Source of the DNA: Chitinispirillaceae bacterium
Lineage (GTDB): Bacteria > Fibrobacterota > Chitinivibrionia > Chitinivibrionales > Chitinispirillaceae
Direction: 5' to 3'
DNA length: 15,680 nt
NCBI GenBank assembly: GCA_016926315.1
Contig: JAFGOU010000256.1
Location: 1 to 15,680 of the forward strand
Of this stretch, positions 7,133-13,372 are shown one piece after another. The stretch's first letter is position 1, and each line of letters opens with the position of its first letter. The notes under the pieces were generated by a model that saw only the letters and a list, made by a program, of their open reading frames with translations, searched no databases and was not told where the DNA came from. The translations under genes and the position numbers were made by a program.

Positions 7133-8094
7133 CATGCGTCCGGCAGGCGGGAAGATTCAAAAGAGGTGCGAATGGTATACTGCGGCTTTCCGTTCTGCTG
7201 AAGAAACATCCTGCCGATATATTCCCCTGCCATGCCGATGGCAAGCAGTTGAATACCGGCAAACACCGTCACGATCACGACCATGAAGGTGTATCCGACC
7301 GGCATCGACGGGTTCATCAGTTTTTCAACGATCGCCTGGATCCCGATGATAAACCCGACCCCGGCGAAGGCAAAACCAATACCCGTGGCAACGCGCAGGG
7401 GAAGAATGGAAAAGTTGGTGAACATGGTGAGCCAGAGCGATACCAGCTTTTTGAGGGTATACCCGCTGCGCCCCTCTCTGCGCTGTTCATGGTCGACCGT
7501 CACAACCCCGATATTACTCGTGGTCCGCAAGATAAGGCCGTCGATATAGGAAAACGGGAGCCGATAGGTGATCAGCTCGTTCACCAGGAACCGGTTTATC
7601 GCCTTGAAACTGGAAAGATACAGCTCTTTCGGCTTCTTGAGCATGACCGTGGCGACATAATCGTTGAATCGGCTGCCGAGGTTACGAAACAACGAATGCT
7701 TTTTCCGGTCATAGCGTGTATACACGACATCGAAGGGGTGAGCCGCGGCGTACGCCACCAGTTTTTTGACCTCGCTTACCGGGTTCTGGAAATCGTCGTC
7801 CATGATCACGGCCCAGTCACCGGTGCACTTGTTCAAACCTGCCATTACCGCATTATGTTCTCCTACGTTTTTCGCGAGACTGTAAAACCGTACCGTGTCA
7901 GGATGCCGGTGAAACAGCCCGATACAAACCTCCTCGCTCCGGTCGGGAGAGCAGTCATTCACCAGGACGATCTCAAGCCGGTAATCATGCCCGAGTTCCT
8001 TGACGAGAAGGTCAACCAGCGCTCCGATGGAGGCCTCTCCCCGATATACGGGAATGACAATGGATAATCGGACCGGCTCAACCCTTGAATCCAT
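7132..8094 (-). CDS. ArnC/GtrB-like GT2 polyprenyl-phosphate glycosyltransferase
   Basis: A 320-residue GT-A-fold glycosyltransferase with a C-terminal membrane pair, the architecture of ArnC, GtrB and bacterial DPM1-like enzymes. These transfer a sugar from a nucleotide donor to undecaprenyl phosphate at the cytoplasmic face. Visible elements are RLSIVIPVYRGE (9-20), VNDCSPD (45-51), KNVGEHNAVMAGL (75-87), the metal-binding MDDDFQNP (98-105), and REGRSGYTLKKL (206-217) before the membrane. Helices lie at about 234-256 and 267-293. ATG 8094 has a clear GGAGG (8101-8105) at 6 bases; the frame's earlier start lacks this. It overlaps the end of the aminotransferase gene by 17 bp, so the two are co-translated. 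A role loading an amino sugar onto the carrier is inferred from that linkage. Confidence 0.9.
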   Translation of the reverse strand: MDSRVEPVRLSIVIPVYRGEASIGALVDLLVKELGHDYRLEIVLVNDCSPDRSEEVCIGLFHRHPDTVRFYSLAKNVGEHNAVMAGLNKCTGDWAVIMDDDFQNPVSEVKKLVAYAAAHPFDVVYTRYDRKKHSLFRNLGSRFNDYVATVMLKKPKELYLSSFKAINRFLVNELITYRLPFSYIDGLILRTTSNIGVVTVDHEQRREGRSGYTLKKLVSLWLTMFTNFSILPLRVATGIGFAFAGVGFIIGIQAIVEKLMNPSMPVGYTFMVVIVTVFAGIQLLAIGMAGEYIGRMFLQQNGKPQYTIRTSFESSRLPDA

Positions 8095-9163
8095 TTGCCG
8101 CCTCCACAATCATGGTGACCTGTTCATCGGTCAGATCAGGGTACATCGGCAGGGAGCAGATAGTCCCGGCGAACCGTTTACTTACCGCAAGGTCGTCATG
8201 GCGGCGACCCGGATATGCCTTCTGCAGGTTGACCGGAACCGGATAGTGAATGAGCGTCTGCACGCCGTTTTCCTCCATATGCTTCATGAACGCGTCACGC
8301 CGGTCGTGCCGAACGACGAACAAGTGGTGGTTCGAGACGCCGTAATCGCGTTCGATAAGGCAGGTTACGGATCGGATCCGGGAACGATACCGGTCAGCGA
8401 TCTGCGCTCTCCGGCGGTTCCACCCATCAAGAAAGCGAAGCTTTGCGCGCAATATCGCCGCCTGAAGCTCGTCGAGTCGGCTGTTGATGCCCGGTTCGTC
8501 ATGATAGTAGCGGCGACGCTGTCCGTAATTCCGGAGCATGAGGAGCCGCTGATAGGTCGTCTCGCTGTCGGTCGTAATTGCGCCGCCGTCGCCGAATGCG
8601 CCGAGGTTTTTCGTCGGATAAAAAGAAAACGCATTACCGTCGCCCAGGCTGCCGGCCTTTCTCCCCTTGTACACCGATCCGGCCGCCTGTGCAGCGTCCT
8701 CAATGAGGTACAGGTGGTGACGCCGGGCGCATTCCCGGAGCGAGTCCATGTCGCAGCACTGGCCGTACAGGTGAACGGCAATAATGGCCCTGGTTGCACC
8801 GGTGATCCGCGCCTCAACGCTCCTGCAGTCGATCAGACCGTCTTCAAGGGTAATATCCGCGACAATCGGCCGCGCATTCGCCTGCATGATCCCGGTTATG
8901 GTGGGGTATGCGGTCAGGCCGGTCGTAATCACCTCATCACCCGGCCCGATGCCGAACGCCATAAGTGCGAGGGCGATCGCCTCGGTCCCTGATGCCACGC
9001 CCACGCAATACCGGACGCCGATATATTCCGCAAATTCCCGTTCGAAAGCAGAGAGCTGGGCACCCATGATGTAATTGCCGCTGCATAAAACAGACGCCAC
9101 GGCTGCATCAACCGTCTCCTTGCAGGACGCGTAATGCCGGCGCAGATCGTTGAAAGGAATCAT
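8078..9163 (-). CDS. fdtB: DegT/DnrJ/EryC1-family sugar aminotransferase (FdtB/QdtB-like)
   Basis: A 361-residue PLP-dependent aminotransferase of the sugar aminotransferase (DegT/StrS) family. Key features are VASGTEAIALAL (56-67, phosphate-binding), IEDAAQAAG (154-162, the aspartate contacting the PLP nitrogen) and SFYPTKNLGAFGDGGA (180-195), where Lys185 is the expected Schiff-base lysine. Such enzymes convert nucleotide-linked keto sugars to amino sugars. Directly upstream is a FdtA-like 3,4-ketoisomerase, so the likely substrate is a dTDP-3-keto-6-deoxyhexose and the product dTDP-Fuc3N or dTDP-Qui3N. ATG 9163 begins the conserved MIPFNDLRRH. It overlaps the TGA of the upstream gene as ATGA, which indicates translational coupling and explains the weak ribosome binding site. 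A different regiospecificity cannot be excluded. Confidence 0.88.
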   Translation of the reverse strand: MIPFNDLRRHYASCKETVDAAVASVLCSGNYIMGAQLSAFEREFAEYIGVRYCVGVASGTEAIALALMAFGIGPGDEVITTGLTAYPTITGIMQANARPIVADITLEDGLIDCRSVEARITGATRAIIAVHLYGQCCDMDSLRECARRHHLYLIEDAAQAAGSVYKGRKAGSLGDGNAFSFYPTKNLGAFGDGGAITTDSETTYQRLLMLRNYGQRRRYYHDEPGINSRLDELQAAILRAKLRFLDGWNRRRAQIADRYRSRIRSVTCLIERDYGVSNHHLFVVRHDRRDAFMKHMEENGVQTLIHYPVPVNLQKAYPGRRHDDLAVSKRFAGTICSLPMYPDLTDEQVTMIVEAANGFKG

Positions 9164-9633
9164 CGGCGCGCCCGACCCTTTGCAGGCGGTCTGCCGCGTT
9201 GAACGGGATATCTTTTGCAATAGCGCAGAAACGCATCAAAATTCCTGATATAATCGCTCTCTTTGAAGTAGTCGGAGGAGAACACCAGCAATATACAGTT
9301 GTTGCGAAAATTATGCATCACATGCCAGAGCCGCGGCCCCAGATATATCCCGATATGCGGTTCATGCAACGCCACGACCTGAACGTTTTTCCCGTCGTTG
9401 AGAATGATATCGCAACTGCCGTTTATGCAGAAAAGCACCTGTTCGAGTTGTTTATGGGCATGCTTGCCCCGGAGCACCCGGTTATGGTGTATCAGGTTAT
9501 AAATGTAATAGACCCTTTTAATCGTGAACGGAATGCTTCGCGCCTCTTCGGCAACCGATAGGACGCCGTCAAATCCGTCCCTTATTACCGGAATGCGGAT
9601 CCAATGGGAATTCTTGACGGTTATCTCTTCCAT
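9160..9633 (-). CDS. fdtA: WxcM/FdtA-like dTDP-sugar 3,4-ketoisomerase (cupin)
   Basis: A 157-residue cupin of the WxcM-like/FdtA family, which isomerises dTDP-4-keto-6-deoxyglucose to the 3-keto sugar. Supporting motifs are the Y-Y-I-Y strand before RVLRGKHAHK (52-61, containing the conserved catalytic histidines), LEQVLFCINGSCDIILNDG (63-81) and GIYLGPRLWHVMHNF (95-109). Family members are typically ~135-140 residues. This one has a basic tail (VQRGRPPAKGRARR) that overlaps the start of the next gene. The sequence alone does not tell FdtA (galacto product) from QdtA (gluco product). ATG 9633 has a G-rich stretch (GGGGG) 7 bases upstream. It is the first gene of a three-gene minus-strand unit with overlapping junctions. 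Confidence 0.88.
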   Translation of the reverse strand: MEEITVKNSHWIRIPVIRDGFDGVLSVAEEARSIPFTIKRVYYIYNLIHHNRVLRGKHAHKQLEQVLFCINGSCDIILNDGKNVQVVALHEPHIGIYLGPRLWHVMHNFRNNCILLVFSSDYFKESDYIRNFDAFLRYCKRYPVQRGRPPAKGRARR

Positions 9634-9764
9634 GTTCCTACCCCCGGTCCTGCCTGTTTAACATAAAATAAATAGAGCATGCCCTGAATTCACGGAAATA
9701 ACCCGCAACATGCTGTTTGCTTTTTCTTTTGCGCTCCTGCTGTTTTTCCTGTACCATAATACCC

Positions 9765-10523
9765 ATGATCAGCATGGTGGTCTGCTCAAAACAGGATCCC
9801 TCCTGGACGCTCCATGAACGGAACGTCTCGAAAACCGCCGCCGGCGAGGTTGAATATCTCCGCATCGACAACAGGGAACCACGCAGGAGCATCTGCGCAG
9901 CCTACAACCGGGGCGTTGCACAGGCCCGCGGCGACATCATGGTTTTCATGCATGAAGACGCGTTTTTCATGGAAAAGGGCTGGAACACCCGCCTGACGAC
10001 AAAATTCTGCGATCCATCAATCGGGCTCGTCGGGGTGGCGGGTACGCAGTATCTTTTCCGGGAGCATCCCGGATGGGTGGCGGCCGGAAGGCCGTTTATC
10101 AAGGGCAAGGTCATCCACGAGACCGCCAAGGGCGAGAACTTCCACCTCACGGTTTTTTCGTGGGACGACCGGGATGCCGAGGTGGTTGCCGTGGACGGCC
10201 TTTTTTTTGCCATTCGGGCGTCGCTGTTCCCGGCGATCCGTTTCGATGAGGAGACCTTTGACGGATTCCATTTTTACGATCTGGACATCTGCATGCAGGT
10301 GCGCAGAACCCACCGCCTGATAGTAACGCCCGACATCATTATAAAGCACCGGTCCGGCGGCTCCTTTAACACGTCGTGGCAGGAGTATGCCAAACGGTTC
10401 ATGCTCAAGTACCGGAATGCCCTGCCGGCAGGATGCACCGACACGGTCCCGGACCTTGCCAGACGAATACCTTTCGAGAACTTCGACCTCAAGGGAAAAG
10501 TCTCTCCGGACACACTCTCCTGA
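9765..10523 (+). CDS. GT2-like glycosyltransferase, soluble (Glyco_tranf_2_5-like)
   Basis: A 252-residue single-domain GT-A-type protein with no membrane segment. It begins MISMVVCSKQD, the usual first strand of the family. DNRE (35-38) follows, then the helix SICAAYNRGVAQARGD and FMHEDAFF (61-68), where the HED motif takes the place of the metal-binding DxD. Further on are VGVAGTQYLF, AVDGLFFAIRASLF, and FDGFHFYDLDICMQV with its acidic pair, then an IKHRSGGSFN stretch. The resemblance is to small O-antigen/glycan glycosyltransferases (PF13712-like). Donor and acceptor are unknown. The start is uncertain: no Shine-Dalgarno sequence precedes ATG 9765, and the in-frame TTG 9717 would add a cysteine-rich hydrophobic tail that looks non-genuine. 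It is divergent from the FdtA-like gene. Confidence 0.8.
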   Translation: MISMVVCSKQDPSWTLHERNVSKTAAGEVEYLRIDNREPRRSICAAYNRGVAQARGDIMVFMHEDAFFMEKGWNTRLTTKFCDPSIGLVGVAGTQYLFREHPGWVAAGRPFIKGKVIHETAKGENFHLTVFSWDDRDAEVVAVDGLFFAIRASLFPAIRFDEETFDGFHFYDLDICMQVRRTHRLIVTPDIIIKHRSGGSFNTSWQEYAKRFMLKYRNALPAGCTDTVPDLARRIPFENFDLKGKVSPDTLS

Positions 10524-10532
10524 CGTGGAGAG
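10515..10532. terminator. Small hairpin at convergent gene ends
   Basis: CTCTCC (10515-10520) and GGAGAG (10527-10532) form a 6-bp stem with the TGA stop of the glycosyltransferase in the loop. It lies between convergent genes whose stop codons are 13 bp apart. Neither side has a good T-run, so terminator function is only possible. Confidence 0.35.
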
Positions 10533-10536
10533 CCGG

Positions 10537-10749
10537 CTATTTCCCCATCCTCTCCAGCGCCTTTTTCGTCTCTTCAGTGCTTCTGTTGAGCTCTTCGACA
10601 CTCCGTTTCGCTTGTTCTACGGAACCCTGCGATTCCTTCATGACCTCGACGCCTTTCTCCGCGGCGGTTGTCCCAATACGGAGATAGACGAAGGCAAGAA
10701 GGGTGATCAAGGCGATAATCGCCGCAGCTGCCGCCACCGTCTTTTTCAT
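10537..10749 (-). CDS. Small membrane-anchored coiled-coil protein, unknown function
   Basis: A 70-residue protein with an N-terminal MKK, a hydrophobic helix (about residues 4-25, alanine-rich then ITLLAFVYL) and a highly charged, probably coiled-coil remainder (MKESQGSVEQAKRSVEELN and onward, rich in E, K, Q and S). The predicted topology is one membrane anchor with a helical tail. ATG 10749 is well supported by AAGGAGG four bases upstream; the frame is open further upstream, but that part is not protein-like. I do not recognise a family, and the function is unknown. It is divergent from the 10939 gene. Confidence 0.7.
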   Translation of the reverse strand: MKKTVAAAAAIIALITLLAFVYLRIGTTAAEKGVEVMKESQGSVEQAKRSVEELNRSTEETKKALERMGK

Positions 10750-10829
10750 ACGACCTCCTTCACGCCAAGTGATGGTATGCCTCCAGGGATATCCAGGTGA
10801 AGAAATTACATCAGGGTCACCGGCCCATT

Positions 10830-10842
10830 CGTGATCATCACG
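10830..10842. promoter_or_regulatory. 13-bp dyad in divergent intergenic region
   Basis: CGTGAT-C-ATCACG is a perfect inverted repeat with 6-bp arms around one central base, between two divergent genes. It would lie about 22-34 bases downstream of the start predicted for the minus-strand promoter. The loop is too short for an RNA hairpin, so a protein operator is the natural reading, but a dyad of this size can occur by chance. Confidence 0.25.
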
Positions 10843-10855
10843 CTGGGAAGAGCGG

Positions 10856-10885
10856 TTGAAATGAAGTATTTTCATACCGTATGCC
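10856..10885 (+). promoter_or_regulatory. Candidate promoter for the 10939 gene
   Basis: TTGAAA (10856-10861) and TATGCC (10880-10885) are 18 bases apart. The -10 box is weak. It overlaps the divergent minus-strand candidate, so the two could compete. Confidence 0.2.
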
Positions 10886-10899
10886 GTTTCGGCTGTCGA
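10871..10899 (-). promoter_or_regulatory. Candidate promoter for the 70-residue membrane protein gene
   Basis: On the minus strand TCGACA (10899-10894) and TATGAA (10876-10871) are separated by 17 bases, with five and four matches to the sigma-70 consensus hexamers. The leader to ATG 10749 would be about 115 nt and would include the 13-bp dyad. Confidence 0.35.
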
Positions 10900-10938
10900 T
10901 AAAGCACCACTTTTCACCAGGAGCCAGTGCCAGCGCCC

Positions 10939-11448
10939 ATGAATCAATGGAACTTTCAGTCCGGCAACAACGAAATGCTGCGCGAGATCTATTGCAGGAC
11001 CGACATCCTGCGCCGCCCCATCAGCGGTTTTGTTTCAGGATACCACCATCTCCCGTACATCCTCATCGCCCCCAATGATGAAAACCCTTCCCATACGGTT
11101 GAGATAAACGGCAAAATCAACGTGTCTCCAAAATTCATTATTTCACCCCAGGCTTTGCAGGAAACCTTCGGTGAAGTATTCGATCCTGAGACCTTTGATC
11201 ACGATATTCAGGGACGCGTATTCTCTTTTGCCTATTCGAACAACAAGCACATCAAGGTGGAGAACGAATATTTCAAGGTTCAGAAATTTGAGGAAAAACC
11301 CGAAGAGCACCTGAACCGCGTCAACGACTCCCTCATGGCGCAGGAAAACACCCGCACCGGACTGATTTTCGGCCCTAAATTCCACTACTATCCCGTGTCG
11401 CTCGACCGGTTTATCTCGGAAATCGTGGACCGCGAGTTCCGACTGTAA
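10939..11448 (+). CDS. Conserved-looking hypothetical protein, about 170 residues
   Basis: I do not recognise this family. The protein has about 169 residues, no signal peptide and no membrane segment, so it is probably cytoplasmic. It is rich in aromatic and charged residues (SGYHHLPYILIAPNDENP near the start; FGPKFHYYPVSLDRF near the end). An alternating hydrophobic pattern in the middle (GRVFSFAYSNN, HIKVENEYFKVQKFEE) suggests beta structure. Codon use is like its neighbours. The start is unsettled: ATG 10939 has AGGAG 15 bases upstream, while GTG 10927 is only 3 bases from the same AGGAG and would add four residues. Strong tandem hairpins follow the stop, so it appears to be monocistronic. 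Confidence 0.72.
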   Translation: MNQWNFQSGNNEMLREIYCRTDILRRPISGFVSGYHHLPYILIAPNDENPSHTVEINGKINVSPKFIISPQALQETFGEVFDPETFDHDIQGRVFSFAYSNNKHIKVENEYFKVQKFEEKPEEHLNRVNDSLMAQENTRTGLIFGPKFHYYPVSLDRFISEIVDREFRL

Positions 11449-11462
11449 CAGGACCGGATCTT

Positions 11463-11504
11463 CCCGAACCTGTCGGGCCGCCGCACCTCAAGCGGCGCTC
11501 TTTT
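11463..11504 (+). terminator. Tandem hairpins / intrinsic terminator after the 10939 gene
   Basis: A first hairpin CCCGA (11463-11467)/TCGGG (11473-11477) is followed at once by a second, CGCCGC (11479-11484)/GCGGCG (11492-11497), with a 7-nt loop. CTC and a TTTT run (11501-11504) come after it. The second has the form of a rho-independent terminator. It separates the hypothetical gene from the his gene block. Confidence 0.65.
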
Positions 11505-11565
11505 CTGTTCCTCCCCCTGCTGACGGATTGTATTTTGTCTTCGTAGCATACGTAGGGGGCCTTTC

Positions 11566-11700
11566 ATGTTTACCGTTTTGCTCATCCTCGCCGCTGTGGG
11601 CGTAATCGCCCTTTGTTTCTATCTGGTCGTCGAACTCAACGAGCTTGAAAAGGGCGTGAATGCCCTCGTAGAAAAAATCACCAGGCACTATGAATCTTGA
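11566..11700 (+). CDS. 44-residue single-pass membrane protein overlapping hisC
   Basis: ATG 11566 is preceded by GGGGG six bases upstream and opens a 44-codon frame ending at TGA 11698-11700. The protein has a hydrophobic helix (residues 2-23: FTVLLILAAVGVIALCFYLV and onward) and then a charged, helical tail (ELNELEKGVNALVEKIT). The last 11 bases overlap the start of hisC (ATG 11690), which suggests translational coupling. No family is recognised. A good ribosome binding site, a clean membrane helix and the overlap support a real gene; the short length keeps confidence moderate. Its plan, one helix plus a heptad-like tail, resembles that of the 70-residue protein at 10537-10749. Confidence 0.6.
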   Translation: MFTVLLILAAVGVIALCFYLVVELNELEKGVNALVEKITRHYES

Positions 11701-12769
11701 GGAAGCCACCGCTCTGATAAACAGCAGTATTCGCGCGCTCAAGGCGTACCACCTTGAACCGGAGGAGTGTGCCATAAAACTCAATCAGAATGAAAATCCC
11801 TACGACTGGCCGCGACAAATCAAAGAGGAGGTGGCACGATACTGCGTCGAACGTCCCTGGAACCGGTATCCGCCTTTCATTCCCGAACAACTGAAGGACG
11901 ACCTTGCGAAGTATGCCGGCGTGGAAAAGGGCAGCGTTATCGTCGGTAACGGCTCCAACGAGATGCTGCTCGTGCTGCTGCTGTCACTGGTGACGCGTGA
12001 TTCCACCGTGGTGTTCTGCGAACCCACTTTTACCGTGTACAAACTGCTGGTGAGCGGACTTGCCGCGACTCCCAATACCGTTCCGCTTACCCGGGAACTG
12101 ACCTACGATATCCCGGCGATCATCGCCGCTGTCGAACGATATCCCGGCAGCATGCTGATTCTATGCTCCCCGAACAACCCGACCGGCAGCACGATCGGCG
12201 AAAACGACCTGCGCAGCATTCTGCGCGAGCATAAGGGGTTTTGTGTTTTTGACCAGGCGTACGTCGAATTCGGCGGGTATGACGCGATCCCGCTCCTCAA
12301 GGACCACCCGAACCTGATCGTCACCCGGACGTTTTCAAAAGCGTTTGCGGGTGCCGGCTTGCGACTCGGTTACCTTGTGGGAAATCCTGATATCGTCCGG
12401 GAGATCAATAAAATCAAACTGCCGTATAACCTAAACTTTCTCATCGAATATACGGCACAGACCCTGTTGAAAAACCGTGACGCCATTTTCTCCACTCACC
12501 AGACGATTACCGTCGAACGGGACCATCTGCTCACGTTCTTAAAAACCCTGCCTCTGGACGAGGTTTATCCGAGCGCCGCAAATTTTATTCTCATACGGTA
12601 CCGTGAAAAAGCGCGGTTGTTCGATGCGCTCAAGCGGAGTGGAATACTGGTCCGTGACGTATCGTCCTATCCGATGCTTGAGGGCTGCCTGCGTATCAGC
12701 ATCGGAACACCCCATGAAAACGAAGCGCTGAAAAAGGCTTTCGGATCATTTTTTTCCGCAGAGCGATAA
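11690..12769 (+). CDS. hisC: Histidinol-phosphate aminotransferase
   Basis: HisC transfers an amino group from glutamate to imidazole acetol phosphate in histidine biosynthesis, using PLP. The 359-residue length is normal. Diagnostic stretches are KLNQNENPYDWP (30-41), NRYPPF (58-63), GNGSNEML (86-93), CSPNNPTGS (159-167), DQAYVEF (188-194) and TRTFSKAFAGAGLRLGY (212-228), with the PLP lysine at 217 and a conserved arginine at 225. The DQAY motif has Gln where Glu is usual (DEAY). ATG 11690 lies within the end of the 44-residue upstream gene. hisB follows after 10 bp, so the two form an operon. The other his genes are not in the window. Specificity for histidinol phosphate is supported by the hisB linkage. 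Confidence 0.93.
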   Translation: MNLEEATALINSSIRALKAYHLEPEECAIKLNQNENPYDWPRQIKEEVARYCVERPWNRYPPFIPEQLKDDLAKYAGVEKGSVIVGNGSNEMLLVLLLSLVTRDSTVVFCEPTFTVYKLLVSGLAATPNTVPLTRELTYDIPAIIAAVERYPGSMLILCSPNNPTGSTIGENDLRSILREHKGFCVFDQAYVEFGGYDAIPLLKDHPNLIVTRTFSKAFAGAGLRLGYLVGNPDIVREINKIKLPYNLNFLIEYTAQTLLKNRDAIFSTHQTITVERDHLLTFLKTLPLDEVYPSAANFILIRYREKARLFDALKRSGILVRDVSSYPMLEGCLRISIGTPHENEALKKAFGSFFSAER

Positions 12770-12779
12770 GGAGCACCGC

Positions 12780-13370
12780 ATGGAACGAAAATCGACCATC
12801 ACCCGGAAAACCAGGGAGACCTCCATCGAACTATCGCTCGCCATCGACGGCAGGGGCGTCTCCATGGTCAACAGCGGGAACGGCTTCATGAACCATATGC
12901 TGACCCTGTTCAGCAAACACGGACTTTTCGACCTCACGCTTGACTGCACCGGGGATACCGAAGTGGATTTTCATCATAGCGCCGAGGACATCGGCATCTG
13001 CCTCGGCATGGCGCTGCTTCAGGCGCTGGGAGACTGCAAGGGTATCACCCGGTTCGGTACGAGTCACGTGCCCATGGACGAGTCCCTCGGCCGGGTATGC
13101 CTCGATATCGCGGGACGGCCGAACCTGCTCTATTCGGTCAACCTAACCGACCGTACGATCAACGACTTCGAATGCGACCTGGCGGAGGACTTTTTCAAGG
13201 CATTTACCGATAACGCGAAAATCACGATGCATATCGACCTGCTCCGCGGACGGAACAGCCACCACTCTCTGGAGGCCATTTTCAAGGCGTTCGGACGCGC
13301 GCTCTCCGCTGCATGCGCCATCAATTCCAAGGCACCGGGTTCACTTCCAACAACGAAAGGGCTGCTCTGA
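12780..13370 (+). CDS. hisB: Imidazoleglycerol-phosphate dehydratase
   Basis: HisB dehydrates imidazole glycerol phosphate to imidazole acetol phosphate, the substrate of HisC. The 196 residues match the monofunctional dehydratase; there is no phosphatase domain. Metal-binding and catalytic motifs are GFMNHMLTLFSKHG (35-48), DFHHSAEDIG (63-72), PMDESLGR (98-105), RNSHHSLEAIFKAFGRAL (158-175) and the C-terminal TTKGLL. In the first motif the usual Asp of DHML is Asn38, while the metal-ligand His39 is kept. ATG 12780 has AAGGAG seven bases upstream. It lies 10 bp after hisC and 2 bp before the next gene, so all three are probably translated from one message. Confidence 0.94.
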   Translation: MERKSTITRKTRETSIELSLAIDGRGVSMVNSGNGFMNHMLTLFSKHGLFDLTLDCTGDTEVDFHHSAEDIGICLGMALLQALGDCKGITRFGTSHVPMDESLGRVCLDIAGRPNLLYSVNLTDRTINDFECDLAEDFFKAFTDNAKITMHIDLLRGRNSHHSLEAIFKAFGRALSAACAINSKAPGSLPTTKGLL

Positions 13371-13372
13371 TT

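Noticed and set aside
7249..8067. Plus-strand open frame (272 codons) opposite the ArnC/GtrB-like gene
   Set aside because: Antisense shadow of a well-supported glycosyltransferase; composition is not protein-like.
8000..8992. Long plus-strand open frame (330 codons) opposite the aminotransferase gene
   Set aside because: It lies antisense to a strongly motif-supported enzyme, has no family motif and no ribosome binding site of note; long antisense frames are common in GC-rich coding DNA.
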